From: Mucilaginibacter sp.
GTDB lineage: Bacteria > Bacteroidota > Bacteroidia > Sphingobacteriales > Sphingobacteriaceae
Assembly (NCBI RefSeq): GCF_028288225.1
Contig: NZ_JAQBOC010000087.1
Location: 29,622 to 93,621 of the forward strand
DNA: 64,000 nucleotides
Direction of reading: 5' to 3'
In this document: positions 19,049 through 29,400 of the stretch, piece by piece
Numbering within the stretch: the first letter of the stretch is position 1
Layout: every line of letters starts with the position of its first letter
The notes under the pieces: generated by a model
Seen by the model: only the letters and a program-made list of their open reading frames with translations
What the model was told of the DNA's origin: nothing
Databases searched by the model: none
Program-made: the position numbers and the translations under genes

Positions 19049-20455
19049 CTACTTTTGTTTTATTAAACTTTTAGCAGCTGACTTTAGTGCATCCTTTTCA
19101 CTGCTGTCACCCGGTAAAGCGTCAATAACTGAGTCAATTGCCTTTTCTGTACCGGCCTCAATGCCTTTTCTAATCAGCCCCTCCGCTTTTTCTCTCATAT
19201 CTTTAGATAAAGGAAGCTTTTTCAAGATAGGTTTTATAGTTGCGTCCATCACCCCATCAATAATCACATCTGTTACACTTCTTTTTTTGGGTGGATTTTT
19301 ACGGTCAAACTCATCAATTCTCCGCTGGTTTTCTTCCATCTTTTTCCACTGTGAGCTTTCGTCCGGATCCCGGAAGGGAATTCTGCGCTCAGGCTCTTTT
19401 GGGACAGTTAGAGTAATGGGTGGCTTTTCCGGCGGCTTTGGCGTATCAGTGAGTTTTTCGGGAGGCCGTAATTTCAAATCCATGCCGAACGAAACAGAAC
19501 CTTTGTGTACATTAAATATCACTTGTACACGCCTGTTCCTTGGTTCAGGTATGTTATCTTTTGTTTGAACAGCCGGCTCATTTTCCCCTTTACTCTCCGT
19601 AGTCATTATTTCATCAGGAACTCCCTCCTGCCGCAAAAAATCTTTTACTGCATCAGCTCGCTCCTGTCCCAGTGTCATATTGCTTTCGCCATCCCCAACT
19701 TTATCGGTAAACCCTTTTATATTTACCGATGACCGGGGGAATTTTGAAAGAAAAAACAAGATCTGTTTTGCGGAATAACGCAGGGTATCTTTACCTTCTT
19801 TTGGTAATTCATAACCACCCAGCTTAAACCGGCTTATCTCAGCAGATCCTAATGCGCTTGCAAGTAAAGGCGAAGCTGTATCTCTTAAGTCAACTGATGG
19901 TACTGCGGTATCACCTTTATCAGGTGAAAGTGGTTGGCGCTGTACAACATTGTTTCCAACGCCTCCGCCTGATTGCTGTATTACATGGCTAAGCTCATGA
20001 GCCAGCAAGTGCTGTCCGGCAGGCGAATTATGATTTATATTTTTATTTAGAACAATGTTGCTTCCATGGGTGTAAGCCTTAGCATTGATGGATTCAGCAG
20101 ACTTTACCGCCTTGCTATTATCATGGATACGAACATTACTAAAGTTATAGCCAAAACGGGATTCCATAAAATTCCGCGAGTCATCATTTAATGGACGACC
20201 GCCTGATTGCAGCACTTCATTTACTAAAGGGTTAGATTCACCCTTGCCATCCTTCTCACTTAAAGTTGATAAATTGGTTTTTGAAAGATGTCCTGCAGGT
20301 GCAGCTCCTGCGGGGTTTATTACCTTGTCGGCCATCTTATCCGCCTCCTGTTCATGCCGGTCGCCAGGTGTATTTACAATTAGCTTTTTCTGCAGCCGAA
20401 AAGGAGCTGCGGATAAAAGCTCACGTTTCCTTTCAAGTTTTGAGTACCGCCACAT
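19049..20455 (-). CDS. DUF4157 (eCIS core) protein with OmpA-like domain (468 aa)
   Basis: The N-terminal 165 residues are a DUF4157 domain. It has VNTPGDRHEQEADKMADKV near 30, FGYNFSNVRIHDN near 110 and the inactive-protease-like motif LLAHELSHVIQQ near 153. DUF4157 is the domain most typical of proteins encoded beside, and often loaded by, eCIS. Residues about 225-315 look like an OmpA/MotB peptidoglycan-binding domain (NIKGFTDKVGDGESNMTLGQERADAVK, split here as a strand-helix pair, and NRRVQVIF). The remaining 150 residues are charged and helical, ending in a basic tail. It is the last gene of the main eCIS operon. It could be a cargo, or a factor tethering the particle to the peptidoglycan. 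Confidence 0.85.
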   Translation of the reverse strand: MWRYSKLERKRELLSAAPFRLQKKLIVNTPGDRHEQEADKMADKVINPAGAAPAGHLSKTNLSTLSEKDGKGESNPLVNEVLQSGGRPLNDDSRNFMESRFGYNFSNVRIHDNSKAVKSAESINAKAYTHGSNIVLNKNINHNSPAGQHLLAHELSHVIQQSGGGVGNNVVQRQPLSPDKGDTAVPSVDLRDTASPLLASALGSAEISRFKLGGYELPKEGKDTLRYSAKQILFFLSKFPRSSVNIKGFTDKVGDGESNMTLGQERADAVKDFLRQEGVPDEIMTTESKGENEPAVQTKDNIPEPRNRRVQVIFNVHKGSVSFGMDLKLRPPEKLTDTPKPPEKPPITLTVPKEPERRIPFRDPDESSQWKKMEENQRRIDEFDRKNPPKKRSVTDVIIDGVMDATIKPILKKLPLSKDMREKAEGLIRKGIEAGTEKAIDSVIDALPGDSSEKDALKSAAKSLIKQK

Positions 20456-20505
20456 AACTTCTGGTTAATAAACCTTACAAATGAATAATTATCTCTTAAT
20501 CATCT

Positions 20506-21198
20506 TTAAAAAAAACTGTTATATGCCAGCAATGCCTGGTTTGCCACATCAGTGTTTGGATGTTTAATAAGTTTTTTTATCAGATCAGTAGCCGCGGAAC
20601 GAAGGGAAAGCAGCAAACTAAGGGAATGGGTATTTAAAGGCTTTTGTAAACAATCGTTATAAAGTTTTTTAGACAACTTTTTTAATTGCTCATCATCGCG
20701 ATAAATTTTTAACGAAAGCTTCAATTGGATCACCTTTTCATTTTGATAAAGGTCATCATTAGCTATTGAGGCATATTTAAGAGAATAATTACAACTTAAA
20801 TTCATAACTCCAGTTGTACCGTTCAGCATGAGATGAAGCAAATTTTCCAGATTCACATATTCATTTAAAAGGATCAATTGCCTCCAGGGATTCTCTGCCG
20901 AAACAATAACATTACCTTCGGGGCCACCCATAAAAGGTACATCAGCCATTGGATCGTCAATCAAAATATCTTCAAAATAGGCTTCAAAGCTATATTGTGC
21001 CGGACGTAAACGTAACCTATCCGCGGATATAAATAATTTCAGCGGAGATCCACTGTTATTAATTACAAAAGCTTCAATTTCAACAGGTCCGCCTGCAATT
21101 ATTTTGGGGGTGATAGCACGAAAGCCAATCTCAAGTGGCACTGATCCGGCAGTTACCCTGGTAGAAACCAACAATATCCGAGGTATATTTTCATTCAT
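20506..21198 (-). CDS. Hypothetical protein between the two DUF4157 genes (230 aa)
   Basis: I do not recognise a family. The first half is beta-rich and looks like an Ig-like or arrestin-like sandwich, with alternating hydrophobic strands and a short VINNSGSPLKLFI segment typical of such folds. The last 60 residues are helical with a HEAT-like motif (LIKKLIKHPNTDVANQALLAY). There is no signal peptide and no TM helix. It sits 30 bp downstream of the DUF4157-protease gene and 50 bp upstream of the DUF4157-OmpA gene. That position between two probable cargo genes suggests a chaperone, adaptor or immunity role, which is inference from context. Confidence 0.65.
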   Translation of the reverse strand: MNENIPRILLVSTRVTAGSVPLEIGFRAITPKIIAGGPVEIEAFVINNSGSPLKLFISADRLRLRPAQYSFEAYFEDILIDDPMADVPFMGGPEGNVIVSAENPWRQLILLNEYVNLENLLHLMLNGTTGVMNLSCNYSLKYASIANDDLYQNEKVIQLKLSLKIYRDDEQLKKLSKKLYNDCLQKPLNTHSLSLLLSLRSAATDLIKKLIKHPNTDVANQALLAYNSFF

Positions 21199-21228
21199 AA
21201 AAATCTTATACCATTTCCTCCTGCTGCA

Positions 21229-22905
21229 TTAAATAGGTGGAACGCCTGCAGGGTCGAGGTCTTTGCGGGCATCTATACATTTTTTCTGATCGGCAGCACT
21301 TTCGAAAGCTACCTTACAAACGTCTTCAGCTAACAAGCTATTACTACTAGTGGCCATTTTGCTAAAAGGATCCCGCGCGCCGCCAGTTTTTTTCATTTGT
21401 TCAAGAAACCAATGCAGTCTCATATTAACAGGCATATCCGGATTTTTGGAATGAGATTCTATGTAATCATAGCGGTCTCCTAACCCAAGGGCATGATGCA
21501 CCTCATGTGAAAGTGTATCGGGACTTGAGGCCCAATTGCCGGAATTAGGCCATTCACAGAAATTAACATCAAATTCAAAAACATCAGGCCCACTTTTATC
21601 AACAAATTCAATATCCAGGTGATAGCCTTTAGTACCTATGGAAACGGCCCTTTCTATAGCATCCTCAAGTGCTTTTATCTTATCTACTTCATCTTTTTTA
21701 CCATTTAAGTGAACTTTAATTTTCACCAAAATGTTCCTGGGGTCCGATCTGTCAACTGTATATATTTTACCCTGTTCCCCTGTTCTCTTCACCGCTTTAG
21801 TGCCCTTTGCTACGGCCTTTTCATCTACATCAGAATAAGCGCCGCCCCACTTTTCTTCAGTTTTTAAAGCTGCACCCACAATGGCTCGGTTCTTTTTTTC
21901 CAGTACAGGCGAACATCCATAGCCCCCACCAGTTGGCTTAACCCCGTTAAAGGGAGTTGTAAGCGCTATTTTTAATTTTTTCAAATAATAATTACGCTGC
22001 CCTTTGGAGCTTCCTAAGGGTTTTGTTTTTGCACGTGTAATTATCTCCATCCCTTCGGCTTTTGGTTTCGGATCAAGTGATGTAAACTCTGACATTCCTA
22101 ATATTTCTTTTTCAAGATCTTTTGCTTCGTCCTCATCTTTGCTCGCTCCTGAAACTGGGGGGGCCGGTTTATTATCAGGGGCCCTTTGAATCATGCGCCC
22201 TTGTTGTTGCTGAATTACGTGAGTTAATTCGTGCCCTAACAACCTTTTTCCTTCGATTGTTTGAGGTGAATATTGCCCGCTGTTAAATACGATATTATTT
22301 GCAGTAGTATAAGCTAAGGCATTAATGGAATGAGCCGACCTCGCTGCTTCATTGTCAGTATGTACCCGTACTTTTGAAAAATCGTATCCGAATTTGGGTT
22401 CAAAATAACCTCTTACTTGCTGGGGAAGCGGCATGCCAGCGTTATTAAGACCATTTAAATAGCTATGCATACTATCGCTTACCTCAGGATGACCAGCTTT
22501 ACTTTCTTTTCTTTGAACTTGTTGCTCCTTTTCCTCCTCCTCGCAATGGGAACATTTGCGCCGAATAGCAGGGTTAACAGATTTTAGGAAAGAAGTTGGC
22601 CGGGCATCCTTCAGTAATATATGTTCAGCCATAGCATCCGCTTCTCTCTCAAACTGATCGCCGGGCCGGTTAACTATTAATTTTGTTTGAAGGTGATGTG
22701 AAGGAGAGTTAAACAGTGGGATTCTGCCAAAATTTGTTGCAGAATTTGCATTAACTGAATGAGCCGCTGACGGTTTAACCGGTAAATATTTTAATAGCTT
22801 AACTGGATCCTTTCCTCTTTCAGTTTCCCTAATAACTGAGGAAGCACCCTGTATGTCTGCTTTTTTCTGCCCCTCTAATTTGGGAGCTGTTGCATGAGTT
22901 GGCAT
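21229..22905 (-). CDS. DUF4157 protein with C-terminal metzincin-like protease motif, probable eCIS cargo (558 aa)
   Basis: A flexible N-terminus leads into a DUF4157 domain with VNRPGDQFEREADAMAEHI near 80, a CSHCEEEE cluster near 115, FGYDFSKVRVHTD near 172 and GHELTHVIQQQQGR near 228. After a Pro/Lys linker, a second domain carries HEVHHALGLGDRYDY near 468. This is a complete HExxHxxGxxD zinc-binding signature of metzincin/gluzincin-like peptidases, with acidic and aromatic residues around it. The DUF4157 HELTH is usually regarded as vestigial, so the protein may have one dead and one live protease-like site. DUF4157 plus a toxin-like C-terminus beside eCIS genes is the known arrangement of injected effectors. 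The target is unknown. Confidence 0.82.
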   Translation of the reverse strand: MPTHATAPKLEGQKKADIQGASSVIRETERGKDPVKLLKYLPVKPSAAHSVNANSATNFGRIPLFNSPSHHLQTKLIVNRPGDQFEREADAMAEHILLKDARPTSFLKSVNPAIRRKCSHCEEEEKEQQVQRKESKAGHPEVSDSMHSYLNGLNNAGMPLPQQVRGYFEPKFGYDFSKVRVHTDNEAARSAHSINALAYTTANNIVFNSGQYSPQTIEGKRLLGHELTHVIQQQQGRMIQRAPDNKPAPPVSGASKDEDEAKDLEKEILGMSEFTSLDPKPKAEGMEIITRAKTKPLGSSKGQRNYYLKKLKIALTTPFNGVKPTGGGYGCSPVLEKKNRAIVGAALKTEEKWGGAYSDVDEKAVAKGTKAVKRTGEQGKIYTVDRSDPRNILVKIKVHLNGKKDEVDKIKALEDAIERAVSIGTKGYHLDIEFVDKSGPDVFEFDVNFCEWPNSGNWASSPDTLSHEVHHALGLGDRYDYIESHSKNPDMPVNMRLHWFLEQMKKTGGARDPFSKMATSSNSLLAEDVCKVAFESAADQKKCIDARKDLDPAGVPPI

Positions 22906-22977
22906 ATTAAACTATTGTATTGTTAAATAGATTACATTAAACCACGCCATTGTTAAGGAATTTATAAATGCGATATG

Positions 22978-25200
22978 CTATTTTTTTTGAACAACAATAA
23001 GGCTTTTGGCTTTACCTATCTCCACATAATCACCGGTTGAAAGAATTTCATTAACAAAGGCCATTACACCAGGATAATAATCCGCATAATCATGAAATGC
23101 GATATAACCACCACTGCTTACCCATTTGAAAAAATGATAAAAATCACGTGAAACGTTAAGATAATCATGAAGGCCGTCAATAAATAACAGGGAAATAGGT
23201 TTGTTCCATTTAACATTAAATGAATAATCTTTAATCAGCTCAACTACGTCAGTCAGTTCATGCTGCTCAATGTTTCTTTCAAATGCTTCAAGCGTGGGTG
23301 ACAATTCCTCAATCAACTGATCTGTGGCTCCTACCACACCTTCATGAGGATCAACAGCATAAACTTTAGCTCCGGAAAAAAACGCTTTCAACACGCTTCC
23401 GAAAAGCACAGTGGATTTACCCTGGAAACTCCCAACTTCAACAATTGAGTGTGGCTTGGGTAGCTCAATACATGCTTTAAGTGTTGCTGACATCAGCAAA
23501 TCTGCTTCGGCCTCATCCAACCATCCCATTATTCCTTTGATGTTATTTAACAATTCAAGTGAAGATAACATGTTGCCCGAGTTTTGATTTTTACATGAAC
23601 AATTATGTTTTCCATAATGATCAAACTGCTGCCTGATCACTTTACGCACCGGGTCATCATATTCTCTTTTAACCGGGTGAACCCAATATACACCCGGCTT
23701 GTTAAAAGCATCATTAAGTTCAGATATGGAATAGTCTTTTTTGTAATTTACAAATTCATTATTCCCCGGGTTAGCCTCTATTTTAAACCCAAGCAAAGCC
23801 GTTAACGTTGGTAATACTACCTCCTCTGTAGCCCAGATCTGCGATTTTCGCATAATCTGCTTAAGCTGATCGTCTGTTTTAAAAATCTTTACAAGCTCTT
23901 TTACTGCATCAGCAGTAAAAACAGTTGAGGGCCAAAATGACCAATGCAGGAATTTGTTTTCACCATCTTTAAATTTATTCAAAAGGGGCTTCCATAGGTC
24001 ATATTCCTTAAATGCCTGGATTGATGTGTAAACGTGTGTGTGACCTTGTGTAATACGTTCAGGCAAATTAGAAAGCAATCCCACATTTTGCAAAGGATAA
24101 AGGAACTTACTTATATATTGGCTATAGCTATTTCTAATGCAAAGTTGATCAGAATCAACAATGGTCATTATATCAAACGAAAAATTATTCAATGAAAACT
24201 CCATGCAATCAAGCGCAAAATCATGAAGGTAGCCCCATTTTATAATTTTAGAGCCTGAGTAAATAACGGCGCCATATTTTTCATAGGGGAAACCACTGGA
24301 AAATAACTGCTTATTTTCGCCCCCGTTATATAATAATATAATTGAGTCAGGGTCATGATAGTGAAGATTTCGTACCAGGTCAATAACACAATCTTCGTTT
24401 TCATGCACGCAACATGCGTATACATTCTTTAGTGTTTTTATCTTAACATCAGTAAATCTTGTTAAGTCAATACCATTTTGCTGCTTGGGTTCTGCTTTTA
24501 TAAATCCGTTATGATTATACCTATCCAGGTCATGATTCATTATATTTTTTATTTCATCAACAGATGAAGTCTGCCACCAAACTCCATTTGTTATTTTGGG
24601 ACTTATATTATTATCATGTATCATGTGTACAGCTATACTGCTATCAGCAAGTACGGTTATCTTATCTTCACTGGTACCCCAAACAAAATATGCGTCCATA
24701 CCAACATTGATATCTGCAAATTTATTGTGACTCCAAAGCTCACGTTTATAGCATAATGAACTCCCTAAAAGCCAAACACGTTGATTTGGCGGATATATAT
24801 AGGTATGCGCATTATGGTTACGTAAATCATAATACAACAATTTATTAATGCCACACACATCCGTGCCATTGCGTTGTAATGCTTTTACCTGGTAGTTAAT
24901 ACGGCGGGGGGCATACCAGTCATCGTCATCCCAGTTTATAAGAATGTTTCCCTGTGCATAATCACAGGCCATGTTTAACTTGGCTCCTAAACTAATTTTA
25001 TCATCAAGATAATAGTAATGGATATTTTCAATATCGGGAACTATATTCCTGATATTGTCAGTACCATCATCAATAATGATCAGTTCTTTATTGGGATAAT
25101 CCTGCCTTAGGAAGTAATGGATGGCATGGGGTATAAATTCACGCCGGTTATAGGTAGGCATGATACAGGAAACCAGTGGAATTTCATCTTCAGGTATCAT
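22978..25200 (-). CDS. Glycosyltransferase family 2/methyltransferase fusion in the eCIS operon (740 aa)
   Basis: Residues about 8-215 are a GT-A family-2 glycosyltransferase: VSCIMPTYNRREFI at the start, an IIDDG motif and a DDDDW metal/nucleotide-binding motif near 92. Residues about 240-470 look like a second, divergent glycosyltransferase-type Rossmann unit, with VYACCVHENEDCVIDLVRN and VDSDQLC resembling a DxD site. Residues about 560-735 are a class I SAM-dependent methyltransferase (EVGSFQGKSTVLFG near 587, AVDPHEG, FIDGLHDY and FHDY), like Methyltransf_24/cephalosporin-hydroxylase relatives. The protein would transfer a sugar and O-methylate it. Its place inside the eCIS operon suggests it modifies an external particle protein or the cell's own surface receptor. 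Confidence 0.85.
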   Translation of the reverse strand: MIPEDEIPLVSCIMPTYNRREFIPHAIHYFLRQDYPNKELIIIDDGTDNIRNIVPDIENIHYYYLDDKISLGAKLNMACDYAQGNILINWDDDDWYAPRRINYQVKALQRNGTDVCGINKLLYYDLRNHNAHTYIYPPNQRVWLLGSSLCYKRELWSHNKFADINVGMDAYFVWGTSEDKITVLADSSIAVHMIHDNNISPKITNGVWWQTSSVDEIKNIMNHDLDRYNHNGFIKAEPKQQNGIDLTRFTDVKIKTLKNVYACCVHENEDCVIDLVRNLHYHDPDSIILLYNGGENKQLFSSGFPYEKYGAVIYSGSKIIKWGYLHDFALDCMEFSLNNFSFDIMTIVDSDQLCIRNSYSQYISKFLYPLQNVGLLSNLPERITQGHTHVYTSIQAFKEYDLWKPLLNKFKDGENKFLHWSFWPSTVFTADAVKELVKIFKTDDQLKQIMRKSQIWATEEVVLPTLTALLGFKIEANPGNNEFVNYKKDYSISELNDAFNKPGVYWVHPVKREYDDPVRKVIRQQFDHYGKHNCSCKNQNSGNMLSSLELLNNIKGIMGWLDEAEADLLMSATLKACIELPKPHSIVEVGSFQGKSTVLFGSVLKAFFSGAKVYAVDPHEGVVGATDQLIEELSPTLEAFERNIEQHELTDVVELIKDYSFNVKWNKPISLLFIDGLHDYLNVSRDFYHFFKWVSSGGYIAFHDYADYYPGVMAFVNEILSTGDYVEIGKAKSLIVVQKK

Positions 25201-25227
25201 GTTAGGTGAAATTTTAGACTATATATA

Positions 25228-26364
25228 TTATGGGGTTTCTCCGGGAGAACGCAAGCCGGTTGTTTTTTGCGCTGCTATCAATTTAGTAAATGAATCAGAA
25301 GTAAGTACGCTTTTCATTTCCAGGTGATCTTTTTGTAATGCCTCCATTTGAATTTTAAGCTGGTTTATCTGTTCATCTTTTGCAACTGCCTCCTGCTTCG
25401 ATACTGTTAGTTCGTCCTGTAATTTGGTAAACTGCTCAGTTGTAATATGACTTATAGGTACCTCGGTTACAGGCAGCCCGGCAACTGGCGGCTGGCTTAC
25501 GGGGATCCCGGCAATTGGCGGCTGGCTCACAGGTACCCCGGCAGCCGGCGGCTGACTTACGGGTATCCCGGCAGCAGGCGGCTGGCTTACTGGTATCCCG
25601 GCAGTAGGTGCCTGGGGTTGACCCGTTGTGACCTGTGTTTGATCCGTAACCACAGAATAGTACATTACTTTACCATTTTCCTGGTAAAGATTTACTTTTT
25701 GTCCGGCGGCAACTTTAATAGGGGCAGACGTAAGAATTTTAAATGAATCTGAATTTAGCTGCGGATTATAAGGAAGCACCTCATTTACCTGTACCTGCTG
25801 CGCTTGCAGATTAGTTGTAGCAACTGCAACATCCTGTTTATAAATTCCGGCTTCGGGGGTACTTTTAACGCGAATTGGATTTATATCAGCATTTTTAAAT
25901 GTATTTGTCAGCATGTCAGTAAAAAAACCAACCGGCATTGAAAACTTGTCTTTAGTTTGTTGATAAACTCCTTTAAAGTCTGATTGCTGAACAAAATTTG
26001 CCGTTTTTAAAACTTGTGTTGCATTAATGCGGTCTTTACCAACAGGGCGATCAGGCCGGCTAACTGTGCGGATAAAAATAGTTACATCGTCTTCGGTCTG
26101 TGTATTCCATACAACTGCATTATCTGTGCTTGTAAATAGCACACCGTCTTTTAGCACCTTAAAAATAAGCGTTGGCGGAGTTTCAAAGCCAAATTGACGT
26201 AAATCAAGCAGCACGCTAAACCTCCCATGCTCATCTGTTGTCAATACAGCCATTGCCGACTGAAATCTGAGTGACTTATCCCACACCTCAACATTAAAAC
26301 CGGTTACACCGGTATTTGTCTGGGCATCAACAACCTGCCCTGTAATATTTAGCGAATTATTCAT
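25228..26364 (-). CDS. Carboxypeptidase-regulatory-like protein with Pro-rich decapeptide repeats (378 aa)
   Basis: The first 105 residues form a transthyretin-like/carboxypeptidase regulatory beta-sandwich (ITGQVVDAQTNTGVTGFNVE, then DEHGRFSVLLDL). A middle region of unknown fold follows. Residues about 250-300 consist of four and a half copies of a ten-residue unit AGIPVSQPPA. The C-terminal 70 residues are a predicted coiled coil (KLQDELTVSKQEAVAKDEQI) with a short tail. There is no signal peptide. It lies 37 bp after the DUF6519/propeller gene and 27 bp before the glycosyltransferase fusion, so it belongs to the eCIS operon. Extended Pro-rich plus coiled-coil architecture fits a fibre or linker component; function is not known. 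Confidence 0.7.
   Translation of the reverse strand: MNNSLNITGQVVDAQTNTGVTGFNVEVWDKSLRFQSAMAVLTTDEHGRFSVLLDLRQFGFETPPTLIFKVLKDGVLFTSTDNAVVWNTQTEDDVTIFIRTVSRPDRPVGKDRINATQVLKTANFVQQSDFKGVYQQTKDKFSMPVGFFTDMLTNTFKNADINPIRVKSTPEAGIYKQDVAVATTNLQAQQVQVNEVLPYNPQLNSDSFKILTSAPIKVAAGQKVNLYQENGKVMYYSVVTDQTQVTTGQPQAPTAGIPVSQPPAAGIPVSQPPAAGVPVSQPPIAGIPVSQPPVAGLPVTEVPISHITTEQFTKLQDELTVSKQEAVAKDEQINQLKIQMEALQKDHLEMKSVLTSDSFTKLIAAQKTTGLRSPGETP
25466..25615 (-). repeat. 30-bp tandem repeats encoding the AGIPVSQPPA decapeptide
   Basis: About four and a half direct repeats of a 30-bp unit lie in frame within the 378-residue gene. Units differ at a few positions, giving I/V/L and A/I/V changes in the peptide. 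Such an array can gain or lose units by slippage without shifting the frame. Confidence 0.85.
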
Positions 26365-26401
26365 ATCAACAGCTTTATTATTATATTAACACAAACCCTT
26401 T

Positions 26402-29400
26402 TTATATAACAGTACAGCAAAATTTGGTAAACGCTTCTTTTAAAATAGGCATAACAGGAATGGTTGACATCCAATATTCTACCGATGGAAACGATTTAAC
26501 ATATTTACGCTTACTAAAATTACAAATATGATATACTTGTCTGTCGCGGATCTCTACGCAGCCTAAATAAACTTTATTTGCCTCAGTACATTGCGGGCAA
26601 TCAATCAAAAACTCTTCACAGAAACCATCCTTGAGATATTCCAGCAGATGTTTGAAAATATCCTTGAAGGCAGATAATACATCATCCCGGTAGTATGCAA
26701 GTTCCAAAGGCGGTTCAATGGTATAATTTGGTGCCTGTGCCGCATTAAATGTTAGTTCGATATCAATAACAGTTAATGTGTTAACCAGCATATTAAGCAC
26801 GTAACCTTTTTTGTTAAAGCTATTTACAACTATACCCATGGGGAAGAGCTGAACCGGGATCCTGAACCGTGTATTAACCTGCATTCCGAGTCCTGTTGCC
26901 GGGTTATCCAGCGATACACGGATCACCTTAAATTTATCTGCAAGCGTAACAAGCAGTTCAAAAAAGTTCCCATTGGGTAAAAGTGCCATGCGGTACACCG
27001 AACTGGCTTCAAGTGTTACAGGGCTTAGCAATCCGCTTGTATTTTGATCAAAACCGCCCAGGATGTTTTGCCCTGAAGCATTAATACCTGTTACATAGAT
27101 CTTTTTATTGAAAAACAACAGGTCATTAACCCCATTTTCGCCGTTGAACAGAAAAAATGTATCATTTATTACAACAGCCGGGATGCTTATATCAAATATA
27201 TTTATCCGGCTAAAAGCAGTTCCGCCCGCGGTGCTGGAGGCTGCATATGCAAACTTGCCGTCATCTGAAAATGCCAGCAAGCCTGTGGGATGAAAACCTT
27301 CACGAACCGGGGTATGCGCAAATGATGCCGAACCAATGTTAGTTAACTCGTATAAGCCCAAATCAAGCGCAACCGCATAAATTTGATTGGTAACCGGTCG
27401 TATAGCCAGCGTTACATGCTTTTTAGCGCATTTGGGCGATACACTGCTCCAGGTATGTTTTCCTGTACCATCAATTGAAGCAACCGCAAAATAAGAATCA
27501 GTATCTTCAATAACACCAACCGCATAAAGTGATTTACCGTCGGCAGAAATTGCAATATCTAAAACCTGGACATTGTCTGTTGACGGAAAAGTGAGTATTT
27601 CTACAGCCTCATTAGTTTGCAGGTCATACACAATCATTTTGTTACCAAGGCCACAGGTATAGGCAAACTTACCGGTAGGATCGAGCTTTAATTTTGAATG
27701 AAATTTAAGCGGAGTGCCAAATATGGTATCTAAACCGGCGTCAAGTGTATAACTTGGGAATTGATTATCTCCATCATACATGGCACAAAATGTTGAACTG
27801 GAAAGTAAATTTCTTAAATCATTAAAAAAACACCAGATCAATTGGTCTTCATATAATTTCTCATCGCTGCTTACCCCACAATTTTTAAGGAGATCTCTTT
27901 TTCCTTTTTGCCCCGATATAAATGCAAAAGAACCACTTGCGGAATTAATATACTGCGCAAATAAATTGATAACAGCCGAAAGCCTGCGTTGTTCAACCGG
28001 AACCGGAACTTGTTCGGCAAGAGAAAAGGAAAGCTGCTTTTTAACAAAAGTGATGATATTTAGAATATGGTCATCATAAAAATCTTTGAGCAATGAGTTT
28101 TCAAGTACCTCTTCCCAAAAGGTTTTCTGTACATAAGCCTCAAGGGCAATAGTTGGCACCTGTGAGCCTTTGGCGGAGATAGACAAGCATACCGTTCCAT
28201 TACCGGTTGCGTCCAAAAAATTACCTGCAGCAGCCTGGTCAACCAGCTTGTATGCCATAGCATTTTTAAGCTGTATAATGTTACCATCACAATCAATAGC
28301 ATAGCCGCCGCTAATATTAACTTGTTGCCTATTAAGGCCGCAGCTTACTTTTAGGCCGCATACTACACCATAACCATGCATTAGTTTATGATGTAACCGC
28401 AGATCATTAGCTGCACATAACAGATCTAATGCTTCCTGAACATTATCTGCCTCGCCCAGGTTACAGTTATTATTATTAAAGCTTACATCCTCTGCACTAA
28501 TATCAGTTAACGACGGGAACAGGTTCCTGCAATCATCCAAAACTGATGCATTGCCATTGACCTTTAAAAGCGCCAGTTTACAGAATTTATGATTTATGCC
28601 GGCTGGTAATTGCTCAACAGGATTTAAATTTGGAATTTCATAAGGCGGCCATTCCACTTCCCCGGTTGCTGTCCTGGCAGGGATCAGCCAATAATTTCCG
28701 GGTTTGTAGGTTCCACCGGTAAATTTTACCTGAACGCCATCTTCGAGGTCAATCCAGGTATTTGTCCCGGATAATCCATCGGTGGAAGCCGCGGGGCCTG
28801 ACTGATCCCAGCGGCGCAGTTTTTTATTAATAAGATTATGATAAGGCTCAACTGAAGTTGCAAAGGTAATTTTACGGGAAGACGGCTCCAGGTCACTGAT
28901 TTGCAGTAATGGATTGGGGGTGCCTTTCAGCGTTGATTCTTCATCAACAATTTCAACCCATTGGCCAATTGAAAACCCAAGCAATTCATCCTTCCCTACA
29001 GAAGATACGGTTATTGAACTTCCTGATACATCCTCTATCCTGGTTTCGACAGATGCATTGTCGCGCGACCATTTAAAAGAAACATTTCCGGCGGTATCAA
29101 CTTTCTGTACCTCCACGCGATATAGTTGATTTTCGAGCCTGCGATAACCAGAGCTTGGAGGTAAAAGGCAAGGATTTTTATCGTTTGATGTGCGGTTGGT
29201 TTGTACATTTAACTTACCTGTTAGCGGAGCAACAAGGCCCTGCCATTCATCAAAATAACTATCACAGGTGGCTTTATCAGGTTCAGGAGCAGTAACTTTT
29301 AAATATTTTACCTGCCAAACGTTTTGCACCCGGGTGGTTGTATCAGCCTCGCCCAATGCGACTTCATGGATCAGCGGATCATCCAGGTAGTTAATTTCAC

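Noticed and set aside
25466..25615. CRISPR-like array
   Set aside because: Repeats are contiguous 30-bp coding units without spacers.
25447..25746. Plus-strand frame with YPGSRRLAYWYPG-type repeats
   Set aside because: It is the antisense reading of the 30-bp array in the 378-residue gene.
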